Origin: Cognataquiflexum aquatile
GTDB taxonomy: Bacteria > Bacteroidota > Bacteroidia > Cytophagales > Cyclobacteriaceae
Assembly: GCF_003316845.1 (NCBI RefSeq)
Contig: NZ_QMIK01000002.1
Span: forward strand, 186,001 to 250,000
DNA: 64,000 bases
Direction of reading: 5' to 3'
Numbering within the stretch: the stretch's first letter is position 1; the number at the start of each line of letters is the position of its first letter. This document shows, in pieces, positions 1 through 9,321 of the stretch. The notes under the pieces were generated by a model. It was not told the DNA's origin. It worked only from the letters and a program-made list of their open reading frames with translations, and ran no database searches. Made by a program: the position numbers and the translations under genes.

Positions 1-87
1 CCTTCTTCGAGAATCATTCAAGACAGGTTTTTGAGAGAAGGTTACGTCAATCCTGAACCGGTTACGGATGGTCAACAACAAAATTAA
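1..87 (+). CDS. C-terminal end of an unrecognised protein (partial)
   Basis: Frame 1 is open from the window edge to a TAA at 85-87 and gives 28 residues ending TDGQQQN. It overlaps the start of the following M20 gene by 20 bases, as co-transcribed genes often do. The fragment is too short to assign to a family, and the open frame could be chance. Confidence 0.45.
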   Translation, partial: PSSRIIQDRFLREGYVNPEPVTDGQQQN

Positions 88-1255
88 GGAGTTAGCAGCT
101 GCTTATAAATCAGAGTTTATTGCCAACAGGAGGCATTTACATGCCCATCCTGAGCTTTCTTTTCAAGAATACAATACAGCTGCATTTGTCAAGCAACAGC
201 TTCTTGGTTTGGGTATAACCCAAGTAGAGGAAAAAGCGGGCACCGGCCTCCTTGCCATTATCGAGGGAAAAAACCCATCCAAAAAAGTCATTGCCCTACG
301 GGGAGATATGGACGCTTTGCCCATTTTGGAGCAAAACGATGTCTCCTACAAATCCACCAATCCCGGCGTGATGCATGCATGTGGACATGATGTACACACG
401 GCTTCTCTTTTGGGCGCAGCCAAAATCCTGAATGAAATCAAGGACCAGTTTGAAGGAACCGTCAAACTAATTTTTCAGCCCGGTGAAGAACTTATTCCCG
501 GAGGAGCTTCCCTGATGATCAAAGACAAAGTACTCGAAAATCCAAGACCTTCGGGTATCATTGGACAGCATGTGATGCCACTGATTCCTGTCGGGAAAGT
601 GGGTTTCCGAAAAGGAATGTACATGGCAAGTGCCGACGAACTCTACATCACCGTCAAAGGAAAAGGAGGACACGGCGCTATGCCGGAAACTTTGGTCGAT
701 CCGGTATTGATTGCCTCACACATGATTGTCGCCTTACAGCAAGTAGTCAGTAGAAATGCTTCCCCAAAAATCCCATCTGTACTTTCATTTGGTAGAGTGG
801 AGGCTTTGGGTGCTACCAATATCATTCCCAATGAAGTGAAAATACAAGGCACCTTCCGTACCCTCAATGAAGAATGGCGGTCCAAAGCCCATCACCATAT
901 GGTAAGTATAGCCAAAGGGATCGTGGAAGGAATGGGCGGAGAACTTGATTTTGAGGTACGGAGGGGATATCCCTTTCTCAAAAATGCCGAGGCACTTACC
1001 GCCAGAGCGCAGGAAGCTGCCGTGCAATATCTTGGTAAAGAAAATGTCATAGACCTTGATGTTTGGATGGCCGCAGAAGATTTCTCCTATTACACGCAAG
1101 AGATTGACGGTTGCTTTTACAGGTTGGGAACCAGAAACGAAGCCAAAGGAATTGTTTCCGGTGTCCATACCCCCACTTTTGACATTGATGAAGATGCCAT
1201 GGAAATCGGCGCAGGCCTGATGGCTTGGATTGCCATCAATGAGTTGGGATCTTGA
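68..1255 (+). CDS. M20 family metallo-amidohydrolase
   Basis: A 395-residue protein of the M20/amidohydrolase (AmhX/HipO/IAA-amino acid hydrolase) group, which hydrolyses N-acyl amino acids or similar amides using two zinc ions. Visible motifs are HAHPEL near residue 25, RGDMDALP near 78, HACGHD at 103-108 (zinc ligands), a PGEE motif around 138-141 with the catalytic Glu, and EDFSYY near the C-terminus. There is no signal peptide, so it should be cytoplasmic. The ATG at 68 lies within the end of the preceding frame. The substrate cannot be told from sequence. A second, divergent M20 gene lies at 30075-31211. Confidence 0.93.
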   Translation: MVNNKIKELAAAYKSEFIANRRHLHAHPELSFQEYNTAAFVKQQLLGLGITQVEEKAGTGLLAIIEGKNPSKKVIALRGDMDALPILEQNDVSYKSTNPGVMHACGHDVHTASLLGAAKILNEIKDQFEGTVKLIFQPGEELIPGGASLMIKDKVLENPRPSGIIGQHVMPLIPVGKVGFRKGMYMASADELYITVKGKGGHGAMPETLVDPVLIASHMIVALQQVVSRNASPKIPSVLSFGRVEALGATNIIPNEVKIQGTFRTLNEEWRSKAHHHMVSIAKGIVEGMGGELDFEVRRGYPFLKNAEALTARAQEAAVQYLGKENVIDLDVWMAAEDFSYYTQEIDGCFYRLGTRNEAKGIVSGVHTPTFDIDEDAMEIGAGLMAWIAINELGS

Positions 1256-1368
1256 TTATTATATAGATATAAAGTAGAAATACGCTTCACGAAAAAATTA
1301 GAAATAATATATCCACTAAGGATTTTAATTATTATATAGAAATAAAATTGAAATATGCTGCGCGAAAT
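1255..1368. repeat. Imperfect AT-rich direct repeats with a short GC-rich core
   Basis: Two copies of a unit of about 40 bases start at 1255 and 1328 (period 73). Each begins ATTATTATATAGA and ends in CGCTTCACGAAA or TGCTGCGCGAAA. A third partial copy with TATGCTTCGCG follows near 1379. Read on the minus strand they resemble the TATTTCAA-type units at 1454-1535, so the whole 1256-1544 gap is built of related repeats in both orientations. Confidence 0.6.
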
Positions 1369-1453
1369 ACAAGAGATATATGCTTCGCGATATAGTAGTC
1401 CACAATCACAGCTACTTTGGAAATTAATATCCATCAATATCCAATATCCACAA

Positions 1454-1535
1454 ATTTCCACTGTATATCTATAGTATTTCAACCTTATATCGATTGTATT
1501 TCCACTGTATATCTAAAGTATTTCAACCTTATATC
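1454..1535. repeat. Tandem 38-bp direct repeat upstream of the nuclease gene
   Basis: Positions 1454-1491 and 1498-1535 are the same 38-base sequence with one mismatch (CTATAGTATTT versus CTAAAGTATTT). They lie directly before the nuclease start codon. A diverged copy of part of the unit is at 33151-33190, upstream of the MoxR gene. Confidence 0.85.
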
Positions 1536-1544
1536 AGAATAAAA

Positions 1545-2324
1545 ATGAAAAGTACCAGATCAATAATCCTGACTTTGCTGATTTCCCTGACCTTGACTAC
1601 CCAATCATTTGCTTGGGGACCCATCGGCCATTATGTTATCGGAAAGCTTGCGGAATGGCAGATGAAGCCAAAGACCATCAAAAAGGTGGAGGCGATTCTT
1701 CAGCAGCAGTCCATCTCCGGTGTCGGAGTCTGGATGGACAATATCCGTTCCGACAAAAAATACGATTATACCAACACCTGGCATTGGGTGACCACAGCCG
1801 ATGGGGAATACGATCCGGCCTTACAAGAGAAAAACGGAGACGCTTATGAAGCATTTTTGAGGATCAAAGAAAATCTGAAAAAAGGCGGACTTTCCCCCGA
1901 AGAAGAGAGGGACCAATTGAGGATGTTGATCCACATCACCGGTGATTTGCATCAGCCCTTTCATGTGGGAAAGCCCGGCGACCGAGGAGGAAATGATGTC
2001 AAAGTCAGTTTTTTCAATAAAGAGACCAACATCCACGCTATTTGGGATTCCGACCTGATCGAAGGAAAAAAAATGAGCTACACAGAAATAGCCACTGAAT
2101 TGCAGAAAAGGATCAATCCTGTTTTGATCCAAAAGTATACAGCTGCGACACCTGCCGATTGGCTGAGAGAAGCGGCGGCAATGAGACCGGACCTGTATGA
2201 TATTCCGGAAAACGGACGCATTGGTTATGAATACATCTACAAACATTACCACCATGTAGAGGAAAGACTGACCGCTGCGGGAATCCGTTTGGCACAGGCT
2301 TTGGAAGAAATTTACGGGAAGTAG
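1545..2324 (+). CDS. Secreted S1/P1-type zinc nuclease
   Basis: A 259-residue precursor of the S1/P1 nuclease family, which cleaves single-stranded nucleic acids and 3'-phosphomonoesters with three zinc ions. The ATG at 1545 is chosen because it gives a clean signal peptide that should be cut after SFA, leaving Trp24 as the new N-terminus. That Trp is the family's hallmark zinc ligand. Others visible are His29 (WGPIGH), the HWVT segment, HITGDLHQPFH and HAIWDSDL. An in-frame upstream start at 1494 would destroy the signal peptide. It probably scavenges nucleotides or phosphate in the periplasm or outside the cell. A terminator follows. Confidence 0.93.
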   Translation: MKSTRSIILTLLISLTLTTQSFAWGPIGHYVIGKLAEWQMKPKTIKKVEAILQQQSISGVGVWMDNIRSDKKYDYTNTWHWVTTADGEYDPALQEKNGDAYEAFLRIKENLKKGGLSPEEERDQLRMLIHITGDLHQPFHVGKPGDRGGNDVKVSFFNKETNIHAIWDSDLIEGKKMSYTEIATELQKRINPVLIQKYTAATPADWLREAAAMRPDLYDIPENGRIGYEYIYKHYHHVEERLTAAGIRLAQALEEIYGK

Positions 2325-2348
2325 GTTTAATTATAGATTCATATTTGG

Positions 2349-2376
2349 ACCGGTGCTGAAAAGTGCCGGTTTTTAA
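2349..2376 (+). terminator. Rho-independent terminator after the S1/P1 nuclease
   Basis: A nine-pair stem (ACCGGTGCT with AGTGCCGGT, two G-T pairs) closes a GAAA tetraloop and runs straight into TTTTT. Confidence 0.85.
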
Positions 2377-2505
2377 GTTTTGACAATAAGCTTATATTCA
2401 ATTGCCTATTCGATATTTTGTTTTTGAGTTTTGTAATTTGGGAGCAAATGGTATTTAAAATAACATTTGATTTTTTCCTGATCAATCAAATTTGTAATTT
2501 AAAAA

Positions 2506-3792
2506 ATGGAAATTCTCATCATTATTGCGCTTGTCTTGTTGAATGGAGTTTTTGCCATGTCTGAACTTTCCTTGGTTTCTTCAAGAAAATTCAAATTGGA
2601 AGCTGCTAAGAAAAAAGGGAGTTCAGGTGCCAAAACTGCCTTGGAACTCTCCGAAAACCCCGGCAAATTCCTATCCACAGTTCAGATTGGAATCACACTC
2701 ATCGGGATATTGCTTGGGGTGTATAGCGGTGAAAACCTCACTACGGAAGTAACAGATTTTTTGCTTCAGTTTGATTTCCTTAGACCATACGCCAAAAGCA
2801 TGGCTGTCGGCATCATCGTTGTTTTTATCACTTATTTGTCAATTGTACTAGGCGAATTATTCCCAAAACGACTCGGAATGACTTTCCCTGAGCCGATCGC
2901 CATGTTTATGGCAAAGCCCATGAAAATTCTATCTATGATCACCTCGCCTTTTGTGTGGGTATTGACAAGTTCCAATGACTTGTTGCTTGCTATTTTTGGC
3001 GTCAAAAAATCAACAGATAGCAAAGTGTCTGAAGAGGAAATCAAAGCCATCATCAAAGAAAGTGCTGAGGGTGGAGAAATTCAGGATATTGAGCAGGACA
3101 TCGTGGAACGGGTATTTGAACTTGGGGACAGGAATGTCAATTCCCTCTATACCCATAGCAGCGAGATCATTTACATCGATGCCACGGATTCTTGGGATGT
3201 GATCAAATCAAAAATTAACAAAGAAAAGCATTCGGCTTACCCTGTGGTCAAAGACAACGACCTTGACAATATTCTTGGGGTCGTTTTGCTGAAAGACTTA
3301 TTTTACCCCACCACTGATGAGGCTTTTGATATTACATCTTACATTAAAAAGCCAGTTTATCTTAATGAGGACACTTCGGCCTTTAGGGTTTTGGAATTAT
3401 TCAAGGTTGAAAAAATCCACTACGGGATAGTAATTGATGAGTATGGTACGACCATAGGGATCGTGACAATGGATGATGTCCTCGATGCTTTGATCGGAGA
3501 TGCAACCGAAATTGACCAAGATGAATACCAAATCCTGCAGCGAAATGAAAACAGCTGGCTTGTCGATGGCCAATATCCAATAGTTCCTTTTTTGAGGTAT
3601 TTTGACTTAAATGTAGACGAATTTTATCAGGGAAAATTTTCTACTGTTGCAGGATTGGTGATGAACCGTAGTATCAGAATTCCTGAAATTGGCGATAAAA
3701 TCATCATTGGAGACCTGGAGCTCGAGGTGATTGACAAAGACGGTCAGCGGATTGACAAAATCATGGTTTCAAGAATGTTAAAGAGAGATTGA
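2506..3792 (+). CDS. CNNM/CorC-type membrane protein with CBS domains
   Basis: A 428-residue hemolysin-C/CorC family protein. Residues 1 to about 180 form the DUF21/CNNM membrane domain with hydrophobic helices and the conserved ELFPKRLG stretch. Two CBS domains follow (about 210-330, with YGTTIGIVTMDDVLDALIG), then a C-terminal CorC_HlyC domain. Family members are linked to magnesium or cobalt efflux and are regulated by nucleotide binding to the CBS pair. The gene stands alone, with about 180 bases on each side. Whether it transports ions or only regulates transport is not decided by the sequence. Confidence 0.92.
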   Translation: MEILIIIALVLLNGVFAMSELSLVSSRKFKLEAAKKKGSSGAKTALELSENPGKFLSTVQIGITLIGILLGVYSGENLTTEVTDFLLQFDFLRPYAKSMAVGIIVVFITYLSIVLGELFPKRLGMTFPEPIAMFMAKPMKILSMITSPFVWVLTSSNDLLLAIFGVKKSTDSKVSEEEIKAIIKESAEGGEIQDIEQDIVERVFELGDRNVNSLYTHSSEIIYIDATDSWDVIKSKINKEKHSAYPVVKDNDLDNILGVVLLKDLFYPTTDEAFDITSYIKKPVYLNEDTSAFRVLELFKVEKIHYGIVIDEYGTTIGIVTMDDVLDALIGDATEIDQDEYQILQRNENSWLVDGQYPIVPFLRYFDLNVDEFYQGKFSTVAGLVMNRSIRIPEIGDKIIIGDLELEVIDKDGQRIDKIMVSRMLKRD

Positions 3793-3974
3793 TATTTTTT
3801 GACAGCGATCTTCCCCAAATTTCCTAGTTAAGAATTGAATCTTAGTGGAACATCTTGACAATGTGGAATTTGTTATTGAATTTGCAAAAAATTTTAGAAA
3901 AGTATCCCTTGCGTATTGATGGGTCTTTTCTTGGTAATTGTTGTCACCCTGTCTCTTTTTAAAACTTATTTAAA

Positions 3975-4409
3975 ATGAAAAATCACTATAGGCAAGTCTT
4001 GGCTTTCTTGGTATTTTTCAATGTAATTTTTGCTTTTTCAGACAGCTTCGCCCAAGGCAAACCCAAAGGCATGGTCAAAATCCAAGGAACTCCCCCTGAA
4101 GAATTTCCTGTTTTTTATGAGCGCTTTCACTCAGACTCGGCTTTCCAAATGTCGAGAATCATATTTCCGCTGCAAGGATTGAGGCAATTTGGAAAGGAGG
4201 AAATTCCCTGGACTGCGGACAATTGGGAACTGATGCGGACAAGGATTTATCAGGTCGACACCACGCAGTTTAAGACCAAAATAAAGCATAAGAAAAAATA
4301 CTTTGAACAGACGCTTTGGATCGAAGGCACAAAATTTTCATCCAAACGCAGGTTTGAACTGCGAGGCAACAGGTGGTTTTTGGTCTATGCCTATGAGGGG
4401 AGTCTTTAG
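3975..4409 (+). CDS. Secreted protein, possibly DUF4348
   Basis: A 144-residue protein with a signal peptide ending SFAQ, followed by a compact basic domain. The pattern EEFPVFYERFHSDSAFQ..RI.FPL, then WTADNW and a C-terminal RFELRGNRWFLVYAYEG, resembles the small Bacteroidota domain DUF4348. That match is from memory. No catalytic residues are evident and the function is unknown. It converges on the serine hydrolase gene with a shared hairpin between them. Confidence 0.75.
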   Translation: MKNHYRQVLAFLVFFNVIFAFSDSFAQGKPKGMVKIQGTPPEEFPVFYERFHSDSAFQMSRIIFPLQGLRQFGKEEIPWTADNWELMRTRIYQVDTTQFKTKIKHKKKYFEQTLWIEGTKFSSKRRFELRGNRWFLVYAYEGSL

Positions 4410-4422
4410 ATAAAAACAAATC

Positions 4423-4446
4423 ATGGTGGGATAATCACCCCACCAT
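4423..4446. terminator. Bidirectional terminator hairpin between convergent genes
   Basis: ATGGTGGG pairs with CCCCACCAT-type sequence across an eight-base loop. T-rich tracts flank it on both strands, and it lies between the stop codons at 4409 and 4461. Confidence 0.7.
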
Positions 4447-4460
4447 CATTCATTTTTGTT

Positions 4461-6269
4461 TCACTTTCTTTTTGCCTTAAATGTCCCATTGGGCTGGACA
4501 AGCAATACCTCGGCAATATTGCCTGACTCTCCTTCTACAAATTCCAGTCTGAAGCCATCCAGGATTTTTAGGGCAAATTTGTGCTTTTCCAATGGAAGGA
4601 GCTCGTATTCAGGTTGGCCGGGAACAAGAAAGTACAGGGTGTTTTCACCTTTGATATAGGTTTTGGCTACGATTCCCGGCAGTTCGTAATCGCCGACATA
4701 TTTTTCTAATTCAGCTTTATCCATGATGACCCCTTTTGGAGTCCTTTTGAATTCGAGGTGGTCTACCGCAGGTTCAAACTTGGATACAAAAGAGGAAATC
4801 TCCCCGCTGTCATTGGTCCTGAAATTGAACTGAAGCCCAAATCCACCGACAGTATCCACTTTGCCTTCCACCACTGGATAAGGAGAAAAAATGTCATAAT
4901 GGTGGTGCTTCAACCACATATTATTTTTCCCCGCCTTGGCAAAAAGTGAATCGTTTTTGAAAATAATCTCCAAGGTACCATATCCCGGATTTGAGTAATC
5001 TCCGGTATATTCTACCAAAAGATGCGAAGGTTTGGTTCCTGTTTTTTGAGAGGAGGTTTTTGTAGCCAATGCTTCTTTTTCAGCTGCTTTGGCTTTGTCG
5101 GAGCGTTCCTTGTAGGTCTTGTTCCAATCGGTCTTCGTTACTTTCAGCACCCTGTCGCTGATGATATTGCGTGCCAGACTCGGGATGACCGAGCCGTTTT
5201 GATTGGCTAGAACTATGATGCCTATACTGTCTGTCGGGAAGAAACTGACATTGGCAGAGAAGCCATCGATATTGCCGCCATGCTCGACCCGGTAATGACC
5301 TTTGTAGGAAGAGGTAAACCAGCCATAGCCGTAATTGGAGATATGTTGGTCAGGAAATTCCTTGTCAGGAATACCACCATTGATGACCATTTGGGAGCTC
5401 ATGGCTTCTTTGATATAAGTCTCAGGAAGGATTTGTTTGCCTTTGAATTTTCCACCGTTGATCCATGTCATTACCCAATTTGACATTTCGGTGACGTTGC
5501 TGTTGATGCTTCCTGCCGGACCCATGGCCGCTATGTCGTAATAATCCATCTTTTTGATGACAGAATCATTTTTGACTTGGTAGCCAAAAGAGGCTTCTTT
5601 TCCGTTTTTGAGCCCATCGATTACTGTGGTCGAGGTTTTCATTTCCAAGGGTTGGAAGAAATGCTGGTCTATATTTTCCTCCCAGCTTTTTCCGGTAACG
5701 CGCTCGGCGATTACTCCTTGGGTCAGGAACATGAAGTTATTGTAATACCATCTTTCACGCACTTTGGCAAAAGGCTCCTGATAAACTATCCTTTGAATGA
5801 GACTGTCCCTTGAATTGCTCGGAAACAGGTACCAACTGATATCATGCCTCGGCAATCCTGTACGGTGGGTCATAATGTCGCGGATGGTGATGAGTTCGTT
5901 CATTTCAGCATTTTTGAATCTCAATTCAGGGATATGTTTGATGGGACTGTCTTCAAAAGTGAGTTTGCCCTCTTCCTTCAAAATGCCAAGAAGACCGGAT
6001 GTAAATGCCTTACTGCTTGACCCAATGGCAAAATTAGTGTTGGCAGTGACGGGAGTTTTGTTTTCATAATCCCGATAGCCAAAGCCTTTGGAGTAGACTA
6101 TTTTGTCTTTCTCAACTACCGCTACCGCAAAACCTGCAGCATGCCAGGTTTCCAAAAGCTTATTGAGTTCTATATCCAAACCGGCAAATCTATCTGTAGA
6201 GGATTTTTTTTGTCCAAAAGCTGTAGAGATTGAAAAAGTCAGGAGGAGAAAAAGGAAGAGATTTTTCAT
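4461..6269 (-). CDS. Serine hydrolase, beta-lactamase (class C/PBP-like) family with DUF3471
   Basis: A 602-residue protein with a signal peptide (to AFGQ). The beta-lactamase-fold domain covers about residues 25-370. It has the SxxK nucleophile motif in GSSSKAFT, the YxN-type motif in WYYNNFMF, and an HGG motif (VEHGGNIDG) in place of KTG. A C-terminal beta-rich region of about 200 residues matches the DUF3471 arrangement. Such proteins are usually peptidases or esterases acting on D-amino-acid or acyl substrates in the periplasm, and seldom true antibiotic-degrading enzymes. It stands alone. Confidence 0.92.
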   Translation of the reverse strand: MKNLFLFLLLTFSISTAFGQKKSSTDRFAGLDIELNKLLETWHAAGFAVAVVEKDKIVYSKGFGYRDYENKTPVTANTNFAIGSSSKAFTSGLLGILKEEGKLTFEDSPIKHIPELRFKNAEMNELITIRDIMTHRTGLPRHDISWYLFPSNSRDSLIQRIVYQEPFAKVRERWYYNNFMFLTQGVIAERVTGKSWEENIDQHFFQPLEMKTSTTVIDGLKNGKEASFGYQVKNDSVIKKMDYYDIAAMGPAGSINSNVTEMSNWVMTWINGGKFKGKQILPETYIKEAMSSQMVINGGIPDKEFPDQHISNYGYGWFTSSYKGHYRVEHGGNIDGFSANVSFFPTDSIGIIVLANQNGSVIPSLARNIISDRVLKVTKTDWNKTYKERSDKAKAAEKEALATKTSSQKTGTKPSHLLVEYTGDYSNPGYGTLEIIFKNDSLFAKAGKNNMWLKHHHYDIFSPYPVVEGKVDTVGGFGLQFNFRTNDSGEISSFVSKFEPAVDHLEFKRTPKGVIMDKAELEKYVGDYELPGIVAKTYIKGENTLYFLVPGQPEYELLPLEKHKFALKILDGFRLEFVEGESGNIAEVLLVQPNGTFKAKRK

Positions 6270-6399
6270 AGAGGGTTGTGGTTTAAAGGGATTAATTTAG
6301 GGAATTTTACTGAATGAAGAATATTGTAACGGAAATTAGGAATAGAATTTTACTTCACTAAAATCAAATGATAGAAAAACGAATCGTTATATTTATCCT

Positions 6400-6624
6400 A
6401 TGGAAACTATTCAAATATCTATACTTAACCCCAAGGCAAAAAAATTGCTACAGGACCTTGCTGATCTTGAGTTAATTTCAATCCTAAAGCCTGAGGAAGA
6501 CAATTTTGAAAATATCCTGAAAAGATTACGGGAAAAAGCGGCTTCTAATCCGCCCTCTTTGGAAGAGATTACTGAGGAAGTTGAAATAGTCAGATCTCAA
6601 AGATATGAGTCAAAAAAAAGATAG
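6400..6624 (+). CDS. Antitoxin-like small protein paired with PIN toxin
   Basis: A 74-residue acidic protein beginning METIQISILNPKAKKLLQDL, a pattern seen in Bacteroidota antitoxins coupled to PIN or RelE toxins. The C-terminal half (about residues 45-70) is rich in charged residues and probably wraps the toxin. It overlaps the next gene by 20 bases, which indicates coupled translation. In such modules the antitoxin usually represses the operon. Confidence 0.8.
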   Translation: METIQISILNPKAKKLLQDLADLELISILKPEEDNFENILKRLREKAASNPPSLEEITEEVEIVRSQRYESKKR

Positions 6625-7021
6625 GATAATCATTGACACCAATCTTTGGATCAGTTTTTTACTTTCAAAAGAATTTGAGCGATTAGATAAAATTTTTAAA
6701 GATGATAGCATAATACTTCTATTTAGTGAGGAGCTTTTGGAGGAATTTTTAAATGTTGCCTCACGGCCAAAATTCAACAAATATTTTTCCCAAGAGGATT
6801 TGTCCGTATTGTTAAGGGAAATCGAACGGAAAGCAGATTTTATTAAGGTCACTTCAATTGTTGAAATTTGCAGGGATCCTAAAGATAATTTTTTGTTTTC
6901 TTTGGCTCTTGATGGGAATGCCACGCATTTGATATCCGGCGATAAGGACATTTTAAGTCTAACAAAACTTGGACAAACCGCAATTATTACCATGGCAGAT
7001 TATTTAAAAATAATTACTTAG
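6605..7021 (+). CDS. PIN-domain toxin (COG1569-type putative ribonuclease)
   Basis: A 138-residue PIN-domain protein. The opening IIIDTNLWISFLL supplies the first catalytic Asp. Conserved acids follow in the middle (SEELLEEFL) and in CRDPKDNFLFSLAL plus ISGDKDIL near the C-terminus. PIN toxins cleave RNA with Mg2+. The gene overlaps its antitoxin partner and ends 50 bases before recG. All four acidic positions appear present, so it should be active. Confidence 0.9.
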   Translation: MSQKKDRIIIDTNLWISFLLSKEFERLDKIFKDDSIILLFSEELLEEFLNVASRPKFNKYFSQEDLSVLLREIERKADFIKVTSIVEICRDPKDNFLFSLALDGNATHLISGDKDILSLTKLGQTAIITMADYLKIIT

Positions 7022-7071
7022 CAAATCCCCTCCTTCCTCTTTAATTTGGGCCTATAACCATTATCAGTCCT

Positions 7072-9165
7072 TTGTCCTCCTTTTTTGATACCAAGATAGA
7101 TTACCTCCGTGGAGTAGGTCCCCAAAAAGCAGTCCTTTTCAATAAGGAGCTGTCCATATTCACCTATGGAGAACTGATCCAACATTATCCTTTTCGCTAT
7201 GAGGACAGGACGCAGTTTTTTAAGATAAAAGACATCAACGAGGACCTGGAGCATGTGCAGGTCGTAGCCAAAATCCGGTCAATTGAGACGATCGGGGAAG
7301 GAAACAGAAAAAGACTTGTTGCCAATATTTTTGATGAGACAGGGGAAATGGAACTCACTTGGTTCAAAGGAATCCAATGGGTCATCAAAAAACTTATCAT
7401 TGGTGTTCCTTTTGTCTTCTTTGGCAAGCCAAATAAGTACGGAAGGAAATACAGCATTGCCCATCCTGAGATGGAACCGGTGACAGCCGTGCAGGAGGAA
7501 AAGAGTTTTTTCCAACCGGTCTATCCGACGACTGAAAAACTCAGGGCTAAATTTCTTGACTCCAAAGGGATTTCCAAAATAATGGAAGGGTTGGTTCAGG
7601 TGGCCTATCCTCAAATCCAAGAAACCATGCCAGAGGATATCCTGCAGCGGTTCAACCTGATTTCCAAAAAAGAAGCAGTGAAACAAATCCACTTTCCTGA
7701 CAATCCGGAAATCCTCAAAAAAGCAAGATTCAGGCTGAAGTTTGAAGAGTTTTTCTTTGTGCAGCTTAGGTTGCTGAAGTTGAAACTTACCAGAACCGAA
7801 AAGTCAAAGGGTCAGGTTCTGAACCAGACTGACCTTTTGACCAAATTCTATAAAGAACACCTGCCGTTCCAACTGACCGAGGCGCAAAAGCGTGTCGTCA
7901 GGGAAGCATTTGCTGATATGAAATCCGGAAAGCAGATGAACCGCTTGATCCAAGGAGATGTAGGAAGTGGCAAAACGATGGTAGCCTTCATCTGCATTCT
8001 CATTGCCATAAGCTCAGGGGCGCAGGCTTGCCTGATGGCGCCAACAGAAATTTTGGCAAACCAACACCATGAAGGCTTGAAAGAATATGCTGACCTGATG
8101 GGATTGAAAATTGCTTTGCTGACAGGTTCCACCAAAAAGTCGGCCCGTAAAGTCATCCATGAAACATTGCTTTCAGGGGAACTACATATCATTATCGGAA
8201 CACATGCGCTCTTGGAGGATGTAGTACAGTTCAAAAACCTCGGTCTGGCGATTGTGGACGAGCAACATCGGTTTGGAGTGGCTCAACGGGCCAAGCTTTG
8301 GGCCAAAAACGAGCAATTTATCCCTCATGTCTTGGTAATGACCGCTACCCCGATACCGAGGACTTTGGCCATGACTCTTTATGGGGATCTTGACATTTCG
8401 GTGATTGATGAAATGCCTGCCGGAAGAAAACCCATTCAGACTGTGCATCGCTATGACAAGGACCGCTTGAAGGTTTTTGGATTTATGCGGAAGCAAATCC
8501 AATTGGGAAGGCAGATTTATGTGGTGTATCCCTTGATTGAAGAATCCGAAACCTTGGATCTCAAAAACCTGATGGACGGATTTGAAAGCATCAGCAGGGC
8601 ATTTCCCGAATATCCTGTCAGCATAGTAAATGGTAATATGAAACCTGCCGACAAAGACTTCGAAATGCAGCGATTTGTGAAGGGGGAAACCAAAATCATG
8701 GTCGCAACCACAGTCATCGAAGTCGGGGTCAATGTGCCCAATGCATCCGTGATGGTGGTAGAGAATGCGGAGCGCTTCGGATTGTCCCAACTCCATCAGC
8801 TAAGAGGCCGGGTTGGTCGGGGTGCTGACCAATCCTATTGCATTTTGATGACCAAATATGAATTGTCAAAAGACAGCAGGGTCAGGTTGGAGACGATGGT
8901 CAGGACCAACAATGGATTTGAGATAGCAGATGTGGACTTGAAGCTCCGTGGACCGGGAGACCTGATGGGAACACAGCAGAGCGGCTTGGCGGATTTGCTG
9001 ATCGCTGATTTGAGCAAAGATGCCCCGATTCTGACGATGGCAAGGGATGCGGCACAATTACTGTTGCAGGATGATCCTGACCTGAGTTTACCCAATCATG
9101 CCATGGTCCTCCGTCAAATCAAAAACCAAAAGAAGCATGCCATCAATTGGAGCAGGATATCTTAA
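7072..9165 (+). CDS. recG: ATP-dependent DNA helicase RecG (TTG start)
   Basis: A 697-residue RecG, which remodels stalled replication forks and Holliday junctions. It has an N-terminal wedge/OB region (to about 250), Walker A GDVGSGKT, DEQH box, motif III TATPIPRT, and a C-terminal helicase domain with QLRGRVGRG. The only usable in-frame start is TTG at 7072, because a TAA precedes it at 7042-7044 with no ATG between. The resulting N-terminus (SSFFDTKIDYLRGVGPQKA) matches how Bacteroidota RecG proteins begin. A weak start codon would limit expression. Confidence 0.96.
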   Translation: MSSFFDTKIDYLRGVGPQKAVLFNKELSIFTYGELIQHYPFRYEDRTQFFKIKDINEDLEHVQVVAKIRSIETIGEGNRKRLVANIFDETGEMELTWFKGIQWVIKKLIIGVPFVFFGKPNKYGRKYSIAHPEMEPVTAVQEEKSFFQPVYPTTEKLRAKFLDSKGISKIMEGLVQVAYPQIQETMPEDILQRFNLISKKEAVKQIHFPDNPEILKKARFRLKFEEFFFVQLRLLKLKLTRTEKSKGQVLNQTDLLTKFYKEHLPFQLTEAQKRVVREAFADMKSGKQMNRLIQGDVGSGKTMVAFICILIAISSGAQACLMAPTEILANQHHEGLKEYADLMGLKIALLTGSTKKSARKVIHETLLSGELHIIIGTHALLEDVVQFKNLGLAIVDEQHRFGVAQRAKLWAKNEQFIPHVLVMTATPIPRTLAMTLYGDLDISVIDEMPAGRKPIQTVHRYDKDRLKVFGFMRKQIQLGRQIYVVYPLIEESETLDLKNLMDGFESISRAFPEYPVSIVNGNMKPADKDFEMQRFVKGETKIMVATTVIEVGVNVPNASVMVVENAERFGLSQLHQLRGRVGRGADQSYCILMTKYELSKDSRVRLETMVRTNNGFEIADVDLKLRGPGDLMGTQQSGLADLLIADLSKDAPILTMARDAAQLLLQDDPDLSLPNHAMVLRQIKNQKKHAINWSRIS

Positions 9166-9250
9166 ACATTTTCCTCAAAACAATTTAAGGGGTATTTGCC
9201 AATCAATTTCCTGGAAGAATTTCAATTACAGCTAAAGTCAAAAAAAAATG

Positions 9251-9316
9251 TTTCCCGCAGATGACGCAGATCTTCGCAGATTGATTCTGCGACAAATTGG
9301 GGCATCCGCGGGGAAA
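9251..9316. repeat. REP-like nested inverted repeat
   Basis: An outer imperfect inverted repeat (TTTCCCGCAGAT at 9251-9262 against ATCCGCGGGGAAA at 9304-9316) encloses an inner stem (CGCAGA 9275-9280 with TCTGCG 9286-9291). GCAGAT occurs three times. It sits just downstream of the oxidoreductase gene and resembles the dispersed extragenic palindromes of many Bacteroidota genomes. Confidence 0.6.
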
Positions 9317-9321
9317 ATAAA

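Noticed and set aside
8182-8796. 204-codon open frame on the minus strand inside recG
   Set aside because: It lies wholly within recG in another frame, and recG carries all helicase motifs. No family motif is seen in the antisense product.
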